A DNA stretch of 64,000 nt, taken from Dugong dugon (lineage: Eukaryota > Chordata > Mammalia > Sirenia > Dugongidae). The notes below the pieces were generated by a model. It worked only from the letters and a program-made list of their open reading frames with translations. It had not been told where the DNA came from and searched no databases. The translations under genes and the position numbers were made by a program. The DNA lies in the NCBI GenBank assembly GCA_030035585.1, contig CM057482.1:51023501-51087500 (forward strand), written 5' to 3'. Shown piece after piece: positions 32,095 to 42,542 of the stretch; the first letter of the stretch is position 1, and each line of letters starts with the position of its first letter.

Positions 32095-33363
32095 TTTTTT
32101 AGTTTGGTGAGTAGCGTCTGGGGACTTAAAAGCTTGTGAGGCAGAGCCAACATGGCGCTATAGACAGAAGCATCCCTCCACAGCAAAGACATGAAAAACT
32201 AAGTAAAACAGACAAATGTCAAGTTTGGTACCCTAAGCATCAAATGAAGACATAAAGAACTCAACCAAGCACTGAATGGAATAAGAAACTGACAGAGAAC
32301 AGAGAGCGAGAAGAGATACAGAGTGCGGGTTCGTTATCTGCTAACGCAGCATGGATTCAACATCTTGGACTCCTCATTCACTGAGAACAGCAGACAGGGA
32401 ATACAGGAAGACAGTTTCAAGGAGCTCCCAGGGCATTATATGATTAAAGGGACAATCCTTCATGAAGACATAACCATAATATCTATGCACCCAATGACAG
32501 GGCTCCCAAATACATAAAACAAACTAACGCCACTGAAAAGAGAAATCGACAGTTCCACAATAAAAGTAGGAGACTTCAACACACCGTTCTTGGTAAGGGA
32601 CAGAACATCTAGAAAGAAACTCAGCAAAGATACAGAAGATCTAAAGGCCACAGTCAGCCAACTTGACCCCATAGACATATACAGAACACCACACAAGAGC
32701 TGCAAAGTACACATTCTTTTCCAATGCACATGGAACAGTCTCCAGAATAGACCACATCCTAGGCCACAAAGCACCCTCAACAAAATCCAAAACGTTGAGA
32801 TATACAAAGTATCTTCTCTGATCACAATGCCATCAAAGTAGAAATTAACAACAGGAAGAGCCTTGAGACCAAAAGAACTAGATGGTGCCCAGCTACCACA
32901 ACAGATGGTCCCAAATAGAATGGGAAAAAAAAGTAGAACAAAACTCAAATTCCTAAAAAGGCCAGACTTACTGGACTAGAAAAGACTAGAGGAAACCCCA
33001 AGACTATCAGCCTGGGATACCTTTACAGTTGGAACTCAAACCACTCCCCAAGGTCACCTATCAGACAAAAGACAGAGTGGCTCATAAAATAAATAATATT
33101 ACCTGTGAGTACTGAGCTCCTCTAAACAATCATCTAAATGAAACCTAACAGTCTACATTTACCCTAGATCAAAGATGAGAAGATAAGGAAGGACAAGGAA
33201 GCTAGATTATTGAACACAGAACAACCAAAATGGAAATAATGAGAAGCTGACACATTGTAAAAAGTGTAACCAGTGTCACTGAATAATACGTACAGAAATT
33301 GTTAAATGAGAATCTAATTTGCTATGAAAATTTTTTTCCAAAATCACAATGAAATATTAAAAA
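32095..33363 (+). mobile_element. Doubly deleted, rearranged L1 copy
   Basis: A complete insertion with an 11-bp target duplication, AAGACTTG(A/G)GG (32084-32094 / 33364-33374), yet only 1.27 kb long. Order of parts: (1) 32101-32140, a 40-bp piece of L1 3' UTR (GTTTGGTGAGTAGCGTCTGG…TTAAAAGCTTGTGAG); (2) 32141-32430, the L1 5' end and 5' UTR; (3) from about 32434, ORF2 endonuclease-region sequence equivalent to 44260-44695; (4) from about 32857, the 3' UTR from the counterpart of about 48225 to the A-tail. ORF1, the rest of ORF2 and part of the 3' UTR are missing at two sharp junctions. It cannot encode protein. Confidence 0.88.
32149..32158 (+). promoter_or_regulatory. YY1-like site at L1 5' end
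   Basis: AACATGGCGC near the 5' start of the L1 piece. Human L1 uses a YY1 site at the same place to set its transcription start. The same position reads AAAATGGCGC at 62802, but AACATCGTGC in the long copy at 40917. Confidence 0.5.
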
Positions 33364-33500
33364 AAGACTTGGGGCATTGCCACCTGTGCCTAGTGAATAG
33401 GGGTGCTGCTAAACATCCTACAATGCACAGGACATCCCCCACAACAAGGAATTATCTGGCCCAAAATGTCAATATTGTAGTGCCCAGATGGAGAAACTGT
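33364..33500 (+). mobile_element. MER20-like DNA transposon, 3' part
   Basis: GGGGTGCTGCTAAACATCCTACAATGCACAGGACATCCCCC and CAAGGAATTATCTGGCCCAAAATGTC, diagnostic of this hAT-Charlie family, ending at the imperfect terminal repeat GAGAAACTGTG. Continues 32011-32094 after removal of the L1. Confidence 0.85.
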
Positions 33501-33856
33501 GCCTTATTATCTTCTAGATGTTAATCACAAGTAGGGAATGACTTAAAACAAGGAACAACCATTGCTATTTTTCCATAAGGTAGGAAGACAGATCCAGAGG
33601 GTATCAAGGTTGTGACTCCAGCCCTCCAGCCAGGCCCCCACTGGCCTCCTGCTTGGGTGAGGAGCCATTGACCCTGCCCCAGTGACTGTGCCAGCGGGTC
33701 TGCTTCTCTGGGTCTGACTGCCTGTCTTGGAAACATTGATAGAACCCTCTACACAAAACTTAGTGATTCCAGGAAGCCTCCTTCATATTTCAAGTGCAAG
33801 GACTTGGAGGGATTGTTCCCTTGCAGCAGGGCTGGTCTCTTGGATGCATGCTCAGT
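33501..33856. other. Unassigned sequence, no gene seen
   Basis: No recognised feature. Confidence 0.35.
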
Positions 33857-34086
33857 GACCAAACCAGTACCCAGAGAGTCGACTCTGACTCATGGAGATC
33901 CCATGTGTGTCAGAGTAGAATTGTGCTCCATAGGATTTTCAATGGTTGATTTTTTGGAAGGTTGATTTTTTAGAAGTAGATCACCAGGCTTTTCTTCCAA
34001 GGCACCTCTGGGTAGACTTGAATCTCCAGCCTTTCCTTTAGCAGCCAGCCGAGCTCATTAACCATTTGCACTACCCAAGGACCCCT
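33857..34086 (-). mobile_element. AfroSINE-type SINE, antisense, with 16-bp duplication
   Basis: CAGAGAGTCGACTCTGACTCATGG, CTCCATAGGATTTTCAATGG, AGTAGATCACCAGGCTTTTC, and the head side GCTCATTAACCATTTGCACTACCC. It contains a tandem duplication GGTTGATTTTTTGGAA/GGTTGATTTTTTAGAA (33944-33959 and 33960-33975). Confidence 0.92.
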
Positions 34087-34224
34087 TTCTCAGGGAAGCT
34101 CCCCTGAAACCTCCTTCTCCTGCATGTGCCTGGAGCCTTTGGGCTGCATTTTGGCAAGTCCTCTGGGCCCTCATCCTCGTGATGGCCACGTGCATGCCTT
34201 CAGCCCACCTCTCCCTTAGCAAGC

Positions 34225-34600
34225 CTTACAACACTAGTGTTCCCTGAAGGCACATGAAGACCCTTCCCCAGCCTTCAGCTGCAGCAAATATCACTTTTGC
34301 AGGACAGCGCTCTCTGACCACCCACCCTACTAGGTCCTTGGGAGCTACACATTTCAGGTCCCTGGGAGCTAGCACACTTCAGCCTTCATTCTCCCTCTGG
34401 ACATTTACTGTGGCTTGCAATTTGTCATTTGCTCACGCGGTCATTTGATGAATGGAGCACCCTCCCTCCAGCCTGATGAGCTCTGTTGGGGGGGGTCACA
34501 TCTGCCTCTACTGTACCCCTCCACGCATTTTCAGCTCATGGCGCAGTGCCTAGCATGCACAATACAGGTTTGTTGGCTGGATGAAAGAACATATTTAAGA
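34225..34600 (+). mobile_element. L2-like 3' end
   Basis: GCTCTCTGACCACCCACCCTAC, ATTTACTGTGGCTTGCAATT, CTGATGAGCTCTGTTGGGGG, GTGCCTAGCATGCACAATACAGG and TTGTTGGCTGGATGAAAGA follow the order of the L2 3' end (…'tctgaccaccc'… 'gtgcctagcac'…'ttgttgaatgaatga'). Confidence 0.6.
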
Positions 34601-35291
34601 AGCACTTCAAGCCCTTTTTGTCCCAAAAGATCTGTATTATCAGCTTGGACGGCCCAGACCACCTGGATGGCACTGACCACCTGTTTAGGTAAAAGTGACG
34701 TCTCTGACAAGGGCCCGTCACCACTTGGAGGGTTTGCACCCAGGGCACACTGGGGCTTCAGCAAAGGGTAAGTGGAGAGGAGAGAAAGCGGGGCAATGGT
34801 TGGGAACAGGCAAGGGTCAGACTCAGCCACAGAGTTGCATGTATGGGTTCACCCAACCCCAAGCTGGTCAGTCCCTCCCCTCCTGGTGAAGAAGGATGTG
34901 GTGAAACGGGCCCCTGGAGTAACCAGAGTGGCAGACAAGGAGGCTGTGCATGTTCAAACAGCACAGACTTCTCTCCCCAAGGCTGACCTTGCTACTGCTC
35001 CTGCTGAATGACCCACCCGCCAGCCACAAAGACCACATGAGACCCTGATATGCCACCACCTCTCAAAGAAGCCAGCCAGCCACTCGCTGGCAATGGGTTA
35101 CATCAAACTACGTCCACACGGAAAACTACAACTGTTCATCCTGACTGGGGTGCCATGCCTTCCAGGGGTGGTTTGCCTTTCCTGCCTGCAGGGCCTTGGC
35201 CAGGACAGAATCTAAGGACTGGCAGCGTCTGACTCACCAGCACGGGAGCTGCACTGTGTTACACGGGCCAAGGGGCCACTTTATGACTAAA
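34601..35291. other. Unassigned sequence, no gene seen
   Basis: Average composition. Frames of 60-118 codons on both strands with no motif. Confidence 0.35.
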
Positions 35292-35905
35292 GAGGTGCAG
35301 CGGTGTGCCTGACTGTGAGGTCCACACTCCTACACATTCCACATTCTCCTACCACATTCTACACTCCTACACTTTACGGCTAAGGAGGTGCAGCGGTGTG
35401 CCTGACGGTGAGGTCCACACTCCTACACATTCCACATTCTCCTACCACATTCTACACTCCTATACTTTACAGCTAAGGAGGTGCAGCGGTGTGCCTGACT
35501 GTGAGGTCCACACTCCTGCATATTCCACATTCTCCTACCACATTCTACACTCCTATACTTTACGGCTAAGGAGGTGCAGCGGTGTGCCTGACTGTGAGGT
35601 CCACACTCCTACACATTCCACATTCTCCCACCACATTCTGCACTCCTCCACTTTACAGCTAAGGAGGTGCAGCAGTGTGCCTGACTGTGAGGTCCACACT
35701 CCTACACATTCCACATTCTCCCACCACATTCTGCACTCCTCCACTTTACGGCTAAGGAGGTGCAGCAGTGTGCCTGACTGTGAGGTCCACACTCCTGCAT
35801 ATTCCACATTCTCCCACCACATTCTGCACTCCTATACTTTATGGCTAAGGAGGTACAGCAGTACACCTGACTGTGAGGGCCACACTCCCACACATTCTAC
35901 ACTGA
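35292..35905. repeat. 93-bp minisatellite, about 6.6 copies
   Basis: Units start GAGGTGCAGC(G/A)GTGTG at 35292, 35385, 35478, 35571, 35664, 35757 and 35850 (the last partial, as GAGGTACAGCAG). Spacing is exactly 93 bp with no indels. Inside each unit a roughly 20-bp motif ACA(C/T)(A)TTC(C/T)ACA…CTCCTA echoes itself. Because 93 = 31 codons, plus frame 35305-35970 runs through all copies and gives a 31-residue repeat with no similarity I recognise. Minus frames do the same. Units differ at only a few positions, so the array is young or homogenised. Confidence 0.95.
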
Positions 35906-35959
35906 CCAGCAGCTTCCAGACTGAGGGCACAGGTACAGTGCCAACCTGGGGACACACCC

Positions 35960-36900
35960 TGCCAGATTGAGCGCTGTCTTTAGGATGGCACATGCCTTAA
36001 ACAAAAGGTTATAATGACATGATGCACAAGTCCAGTAACCAGGGGTGGCCTCTTGTAGGAGAGACCCCCACTCACCACCATTCTAGAGACCCACCTAGAG
36101 AATTTTGCTTCCCATCACCATACGTCTGTGTTCAGAGGGTCCACTGGGGATCTAAAGGTCCCAGATCCAGAGGGAGGACTCGCCCTCTAGCAGACACAGT
36201 AAGAGTCACACTTGTCTTAATAAAGCGACATTTGCTATCTGGCAACCTGAGACTACTTGTGCCAGCAGACAAGCAAGTACAGAAGAGAAGAGAAAGGACC
36301 AGGTTAACTATACTTGGAATGAGGGGCACATTATGACATCTCTCAGCACTTCTATAGGCAGTTCTAACTCTGACTAGACAAGCACCGCAGCCCTGACCTG
36401 ATAGTGCATGGTAGACAAGGGCTCGGATCCCCCAGAGATGGAGGTGGCCCTGCCAGGCGCACCACCTAGACCAGCAGCACTGGCCAAGGGTGAGGGGAGG
36501 TTAGAGCAGATAGTAGAGGAGGAAGGTGTTCGGTATCACTTATGGCCTCAGGACCAAATGCAGCAACAGAGCTGAAGCTCATCCCACTAAGCAGCCCTTG
36601 CAAGACTTCCCCAGATAATGCAATCACCCAGAATCTTGAAGAAGCCATCACAGGATTAAATAAATTTAATACGAGAAGCAAGTGGCCCTGAGAGGTGCAA
36701 GAAGGGCTTAGCAGCCCCCTTGGCTGTTTCTGCTAGATCGTTGGTATTCCTTTTATCATCTGTATGTCTCTTCCCCAATGCAGAGGCTTTTTTTTCTAGC
36801 GGCTCATGCCTGTATTCTCTTTGGAGACCTGCCGTGGGCTACTGGAGCTGATTTGCACAGAGACCTGGAAGTGCCAGTTGATGTATATCCCCTTAGGGAG
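35960..36900 (+). pseudogene. ERV-L internal remnant (pol 3' end with dUTPase-like part)
   Basis: Degraded endogenous retrovirus of the ERV-L class. ATGGCACATGCCTTAAACAA and the following text match internal ERVL/MaLR wording. One frame at about 36190-36300 gives DTVRV…GNLRLLVPADKQVQK, resembling the dUTPase domain that ERV-L carries at the end of pol. Another frame at about 36507-36575 gives EQIVEEEGVRYHLWPQDQ then a stop, resembling the pol C terminus. Frameshifts separate these parts, so it is a dead fossil. LTRs are not recognised next to it. The MLT1-like LTR at 37199 is antisense and unrelated. Confidence 0.6.
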
Positions 36901-37198
36901 GACTGTAGCCAAGGACAGTTGTATATAATGACATAATAATAATAATTAATAGTAATAAATGATTAAGGCTGGTGTCTTCCCTGCTTAAACACGGGACATC
37001 TATGTCCATTATGTCACTGAACATGTGGGATAATGTGGGGAATGACTGAGCCATCCTTACAGAAAGGCTGCTGAAGACTGGTGCCCAGCATGCTGTTTCC
37101 TGGAATGTGGCAGATGGAAAAGAGCACAATAATGGCCCTAGAAGGGAGCTGAAGCAAGTCTTCCCTGAAGCCACTTATTAGGTTGTAGGAGAAGGTAT
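36901..37198. other. Unassigned sequence
   Basis: Contains an ATA/AAT-rich stretch (36927-36960). Probably the decayed 3' end of the ERV-L. Confidence 0.35.
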
Positions 37199-37685
37199 GC
37201 CTATTCATTTCCTATGGCTGCTGTAAAAAAATTACCAAAAACTTACGGGCTTAAAAAAACATGAATTTATTATTTTCCAGTTCTGTTGGTTAGAAGTCCA
37301 ACACAGGTTAAAATCAAGGTGTCAGTAGGGTTGTGTTCTCTTCTGGAGGCTCTAGAGGAGAATTTGTTTCCTTGCCCTCTCCCAGCCCCTAGAAGCCTCC
37401 CACATTTCTTGGCTCACGATGTCCTTTCTCCATCTTCAAAGCCAGTGAAGTTGCATCTCTCTGGCCCTGCTTCCATCATCACATATCTCTCTGACCACAG
37501 CTGGGAAAAGTTCTCTGTTTTTAAGGACTCATGTGATTAGACTCTATCTACCCAGGTAATTCAGGATAATCTCCCCCATCTTAAGGTCCTCAGTTTAATC
37601 ATATCTGCAAAGCCCTTGCAAAGGCAAATATTCCAAAGATTAGGATGTGGGAATCTTTGGGGGGCCATTGTTCTGCCTACCACAG
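37199..37685 (-). mobile_element. MLT1-like solo LTR, antisense
   Basis: TTCATTTCCTATGGCTGCTG, ATTACCAAAAACTTACGGGC, GTTAGAAGTCCAACACAGG, TTCTGGAGGCTCTAGAGGAG, AATCATATCTGCAAAGCCC and GGGGGGCCATTGTTCTGCC, the reversed MLT1 word order. Ancient and non-coding. Confidence 0.85.
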
Positions 37686-37699
37686 TGTACAACTGTCTA

Positions 37700-37935
37700 G
37701 AAATGTTCACAAGAAATAGCGTGCATAGTGGGTTAAGCAGCCAGAATTCAGGCAAGTCAACACCTGGCCAGGGCTATGGGACCCTGGGCAATTGCTCTCC
37801 TTTATACAACCTCAGTTTCCTCCACTGTAAAATGGGGAAAGTATTCATGCTTGCCTTATAGGGTTGTTTCAAGAAGTGAATGAAGTATCACACATATAGC
37901 TCTTAACAGGTAGAAAGTACCAATTAATGTGAGTC
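37700..37935 (+). mobile_element. MIR
   Basis: GGGACCCTGGGCAATTGCTC, ACCTCAGTTTCCTCCACTGTAAAATGGGG, TTATAGGGTTGTTTCAAGAAG and GAATGAAGTATCACACATATAGC: the central and 3' parts of MIR in sense. Confidence 0.88.
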
Positions 37936-38109
37936 ATTATTATGATCGTTGTTGCTATAATTGGAGAAGTTCTCCTTAATGGTGGTTTTTGTCTGCCTGG
38001 CTCGTCTTTGAAAACACCCCACCTAATCCCAGGCCCATGTAGTTCAGGTGGGGCTTAGATTCCTCAACTGAAAAAAGGGGTTATTATTTCTTCTTTTATA
38101 AAGTGATTG

Positions 38110-38330
38110 TGAGAATTTATTTGATCATTTGTCATGTATTTAAAAACACTTATGTGCCAGGCACTGACCTAGGCCCTGGGACACAGTGATGAGCCCTGCC
38201 ATCATGATGTGGCAAATGAGCAGCACTCTACAGATGGGATCTATGCCAATGAATAATAAAGGAACAGCAGCAGGCAGGAGATTGGGCAGCTTGTGTGGGC
38301 ATGGATTCTGAAGGTATACCAAGGATGACA
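38110..38330 (+). mobile_element. Ancient interspersed repeat, as at 21325
   Basis: ACACTTATGTGCCAGGCACTGACCTAGGCCCTGGGACACAG has the same order as the repeat at 21340. Family not assigned. Confidence 0.5.
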
Positions 38331-38454
38331 GGCTATAAGACTTGACTGAGTGGAATTTATTGACATGGATGCTCTCACTCAGAATATGAGATTTCATGTA
38401 TTGGCTTGAGCCACTGATGTTGTCATTAATAGTCAGCTATGTTGACTAATTGAG

Positions 38455-38567
38455 TTCTTCAATACCTGTTATTGTGGTAAAATATAAAACAAGACATTTG
38501 CCATTTCAAACATTTTTATGTGTACAATTCAGTGACTTTAATCATGTCCACCATGTTGTACAAATTG
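38455..38567 (-). mobile_element. Old L1 3' UTR fragment, antisense
   Basis: TGTGGTAAAATATAAAACAAGACATTTGCC and TTTTTATGTGTACAATTCAG are the reversed old-L1 3' UTR string. It forms the left border of the RTE that follows. Confidence 0.6.
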
Positions 38568-38666
38568 AAGAGGAATAACGTTGCATTCATTGATAAAAAG
38601 AACATTTCAACATCTATCCTGATAGGATACTATCCATACGCCTACAAGGAAGACCAGTTAATATGT
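38568..38666 (+). mobile_element. RTE (host copy), endonuclease part 1
   Basis: AGGAATAACGTTGCATTCATTG, AAAGAACATTTCAACATC and CCATACGCCTACAAGGAAGACC belong to the RTE endonuclease region. The element continues at 39147 once the inserted LTR is removed. This is the start of a host RTE copy broken by three insertions (38667, 40917, 49032) and ending at 50465. Confidence 0.85.
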
Positions 38667-39146
38667 TGTCTTAGTCATCTAGTACTGCTATAACAGAAAT
38701 ACCATAAGTGGATGGTTTTAACAAAGAGAAGTTTATTTCCTCACAGTAAAGTAGGCTGAAAGTCCAAATTCAGGGCGCCAGCTCCAGGGGAAGGCTTTCT
38801 CTCTCTCTCGGCCTTCTCATCAGTGTTCCCCCGGACTAGGAGCTTCTTGGCGCAGGGACCCCGGTCCAAAGGACGCGCTCTGCTCCTGGCACTGCTTTCT
38901 TGATGGTATGAGGTCCCCCGTCTCTCTGCTCACTTCTCTCTTTTATATCTCAAGAGATTGCCTCAGGACACAATCCAGTCTTGTAGATTGAGTCCTGCCT
39001 TACTAACACAACTGCCACCCATCCTCCCTTATTAACATCATAGAGGCCGGATTTACAATGTGTAAGAAAATCACACAATACCAGGAATCATGGCCCAGCC
39101 AAACTGATACACACATTTTTGGGGGGACATAATTCAAACCATGACA
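38667..39146 (-). mobile_element. Solo LTR, MaLR/ERVL-type, antisense
   Basis: 480 bp of the same family as 30583 and 55844. It starts TGTCTTAGTCATCTAGTACTG and ends AATTCAAACCATGACA. It lies inside the RTE endonuclease region, splitting 'CAGTTAATATGT' from 'CTACTGTTCAAATTTACCC'. Flanks share only TGT with certainty, so the target duplication is unclear. Confidence 0.88.
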
Positions 39147-40916
39147 TGTCTACTGTTCAAATTTACCCACCAACCACTAATGCCAAAAATGGAGAAATTG
39201 AAGATTTTTACCAACTTCTTCAGTCTGAAATTGATCAAACATGCAATCAAGATACATTTATAATTACTGGCGATTAGAATGTGAAAGTTGGAAAGAAGAA
39301 GGTACGGTAGTTGGAAAATATGGCCTTGGTGATAAAAATGACACTAGATATCAAATGATAGAATTTTGCAAGACCAACAACTTCTTCATTGCAAATACCT
39401 ATTTTCAACAACATAAATGGCAACTGTACACATGGACCTCACCAGATGGAATGCACAGGAATCAAAGTGACTACATCTGTGGAAAGAGATGATGGAGAAG
39501 CTCAATATCATCAGTCAGAAAAATGCCAGGGGCTATCTACGTAACAGACCATCAATTGCTCGTATGCAAGTCCAAGTTGAAGCTGAAGAAAATTAGACCA
39601 AGTCCTCCAGAGCTAAAGTATGACCTTGAGTATATCCGAGCTGAATTTAGAGACCATCTCAAGAATAGACTTGAGGCATTGAACACTAATGACCGAAGAC
39701 CAGACAAGTTGTGGAATGACATCAAGGATGTTATACATGAAGCAAGCAAGATGTCATTAAAAAGACAGGAAAGAAAAATACCAAACTGGATGTCGGAAGA
39801 GATTCTGAAACTTGCTCTTGAACATCAAGTAATGGAAGTGAATGGGAGAAATGATGAAGTAAAAGAGCTGAACAAAAGATTTCAAAGGAAGACTGGAGAA
39901 GACAAAGTATTATGATGAAATGTGCAAAGACCTAGAGTTAGAAAACCAGACAGGAAGAACACACTTGGCATTTCTCAAGCTGAAAGAACTGAAGAAAAAA
40001 TTCAAGCCTCAAGTTGCAATATTGAAGAAATTCTATGGGGAAAATATTAAACAATGCAGGAAGCGGCAAAAGAAGATGGAAGGAATACACAGAGTCTCTG
40101 TACCAAAAAGAACTGGTCAACGTTCAACCATTTCAGGAGGTAGCATATGATCAAGAACTGATGGTACTGAAGAAAGAAGTCAAAGCTGCACTAAAGGCAT
40201 TGGCGAGAAACAAGGATCCAGAATTTCATGGAATACCAATTGAGATGTTTCAACAGATGCATGCAGCTCTGGAAGTGCTCAGTTGTCTATATAAAAAAAA
40301 AATTGGAAGGCAGCTACCTGGCCAACTGATTGGAAGAGATCTATATTGGTGCCCATTCTAAAGAATGCTGCAATTATCAAACAATATCATTAATATCACA
40401 CAAGCAAGTAAAATTTTGTTGAAGATCCTTAAAAGGGATTGCAGCAGTGCTTTGACAGAGAACTCCCAGAAATTCAAGCCAGATTCAGAAGAGGACATGG
40501 AACAAGGAATATCTTTGCTAATATCAGATGGATCTTGGCTGAAAGCAGAGAATACCAGAAAGATGTTTACCTGAGTTGTATTGACTATGCAAAGGCATTC
40601 ATCTGTGTGGATCATAGCAAATTATGGATAACATTGTGAAGAAAGGAAATTCCGGAACTCTTAATTCTGCTCATGAGGAAGGTGTACATAGACCAAGAGG
40701 CAGTCATTTGAACAGAAAAAGGGGATATAAAAATCCTCACAACTGGACCAATAAGCACCATCATGATAAACAGAGAAAAGATTGAAGTTGTCAAGAATTT
40801 CATTTTACTTGGATCCACAAACAACACCCATGGAAGCAGCGGTCAAGAAATCAAATAAAGTATTGCACTGGGCAAATCTGTTGCAAAAGACCTTTCTACT
40901 TTAAAGAGTAAAAAAG
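39147..40916 (+). pseudogene. RTE (host copy), endonuclease C terminus and reverse transcriptase
   Basis: Reads as endonuclease end (39220-39490: …FIITGD*NVKVGK, where the conserved Trp codon is TAG at 39275-39277; then KYGLGDKNDTRYQMIEFCKTN and W.LYTWTSPDG), linker (39523-39915) and reverse transcriptase N-terminal part (about 39920-40660, with the SRE..KDVY…IDYAKAF motif A). At about 40729 it jumps from the motif A/B region to 'AATCCTCACAACTGGACC', downstream of the catalytic YADD box, so the active site is deleted. Several stops. The right end carries the target-site copy TAAAGAGTAAAAAAG (40902-40916) of the next insertion. Confidence 0.92.
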
Positions 40917-42542
40917 AGAGATTTCCAGCCAACATCGTGCTATAGACAGAAGCACCATGCCGTCCCTCTGCAGCAAAGACCCGAAAAACTAAGTCAAACA
41001 GAGACAAACGTCAATCCTGAAACCCTAAGCATCAAATGAAGACATAAAGAACTCAACCAAGCACTGAATGGAATAAGAAACTGACAGAGAATAGAGAGCA
41101 AGCAGAGATATGTGCAGAGGTCCACTATCAGCTAACGCAGCACGGATTTGCCATCTTGAACTCCTGTTGGAGATTGGCAAACAGGGAGTACAGGAAAGCA
41201 GCTTCAAGGAACTTCCAGCAGGAGACAGAACAACCAGTAGCCAGTGACATATGCTTTCCCACCCCCCACCGTTGTTCCCCCCTCACTCAGCCTCCTCTGC
41301 TTCCTGCAACCACGGTCTCTTGGCCAGGAGGCACCGGCTTCAACCCTGTGCTCCTGGGATTCCACCCACCCATACTGGCTGGCTCCTTGAGTGCCGTTAG
41401 TTTGTTGCTTTTTTCCCCTTCTTTTGGTTTCTTCCATACCTGTAACCACTTCCCCCTCCTTTCTCTCAAATACCTGGCTTCATGTGCCATTTTTGCTTCT
41501 TCCTAAAAGGCTGTGAAATGCCAATCAACTGTGGAACTGCTTCCTGGCCCGCACCACCACGCTGGTGGGATCCTCGGGGCTTTTTTGTTTGTTTTGATTT
41601 GTTTGTTCATTTGTTTTCTTTTTCTTTTCTCGGCTTGGGAGCCCCTTCTACCCCAGCTGTACGGCACAGCTTGGGAGCTACTTCCTCAGTCTGTGCAGCT
41701 GTATAGTGGGATCCCTGGGTGCATTTCTTTTTCCTTTTTGTTTTAATTCCTTTTCCCTCATTTTCCTTTTCTGCCATTCTTCATTTCTCAGTTTCTCGTC
41801 TCTCTATACTTACCTTCTCTTCCTGTTTCCTGAATACTTGGCACTATGTGACACCTCTACCACTTCTAGCCAGGCTGTACTTTGTGGTCTTAGAGCCACC
41901 TCCCAAATCTTCGCAGCCACACTAGTAGGATCCCTGGGAGTTTTCTTTTCTCTAACTTTTTTTCTTTTACCATTTTTCTTTCCTTTTTATTTTTCTCCAT
42001 TTCTCAGTCTCCTATTTCTCCACTCCAACAGCAAGCACACTTAGCACTTTTTTTTGCTTGTTTATTTGTTTATGTCTCCTGTTTCTCTCTCCATTCTCTC
42101 CTCTTTCCCATGCCCATCTTAGCTCCACACATCACTATCTCCTCCCTCCTTCCTGCCTGCCTGCACCATGTGCTGAACATCACACCCCCAAACAGCACAC
42201 GTATGGCCTACAACAACCTGCCCTGCACTGATTCCCAGCCCTCCCTGCCATCCCTAGTATGTGCAACAAACAACCTATCCCAGCAACTCCCCTTCAGCTG
42301 GACCTGCCCTGCTACACAATAGCTGAGCAATGGGCCCTGCCCATTGGACAAGGAGGCAAAAAGTATCTTTCCCAAAGACGAACAACAACAAAGAAAGCAC
42401 AGCCAGCCTGCTCGGATGTAACCAAATAAAATATAAAAGCAGGACAAAACAAACAAATCCACAATCAATAAATGCAGAAAATAACTACTGAATGTCCTGA
42501 AGACAGCAGACAATACCAAAACATATTTAAAAAAAGGACAGG
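40917..42542 (+). other. L1 5' UTR
   Basis: About 1.6 kb, starting GATTTCCAGCCAACATCGTGC, with a conserved exon-like first 300 bases, then a pyrimidine-rich stretch (41400-42110) with long T/C tracts. The YY1-like site seen in sister copies is altered here. It should hold the internal promoter. Confidence 0.8.

Noticed and set aside
35292-35905. Regularly spaced repeats resembling a CRISPR array
   Set aside because: The whole 93-bp unit repeats, with no unique spacers between short repeats, and the context is a mammalian genome.
35305-35970. 221-codon frame over the 93-bp array, with 31-residue repeats
   Set aside because: The open frame follows from a period divisible by three. The opposite strand is equally open. 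No initiation context or recognised fold.
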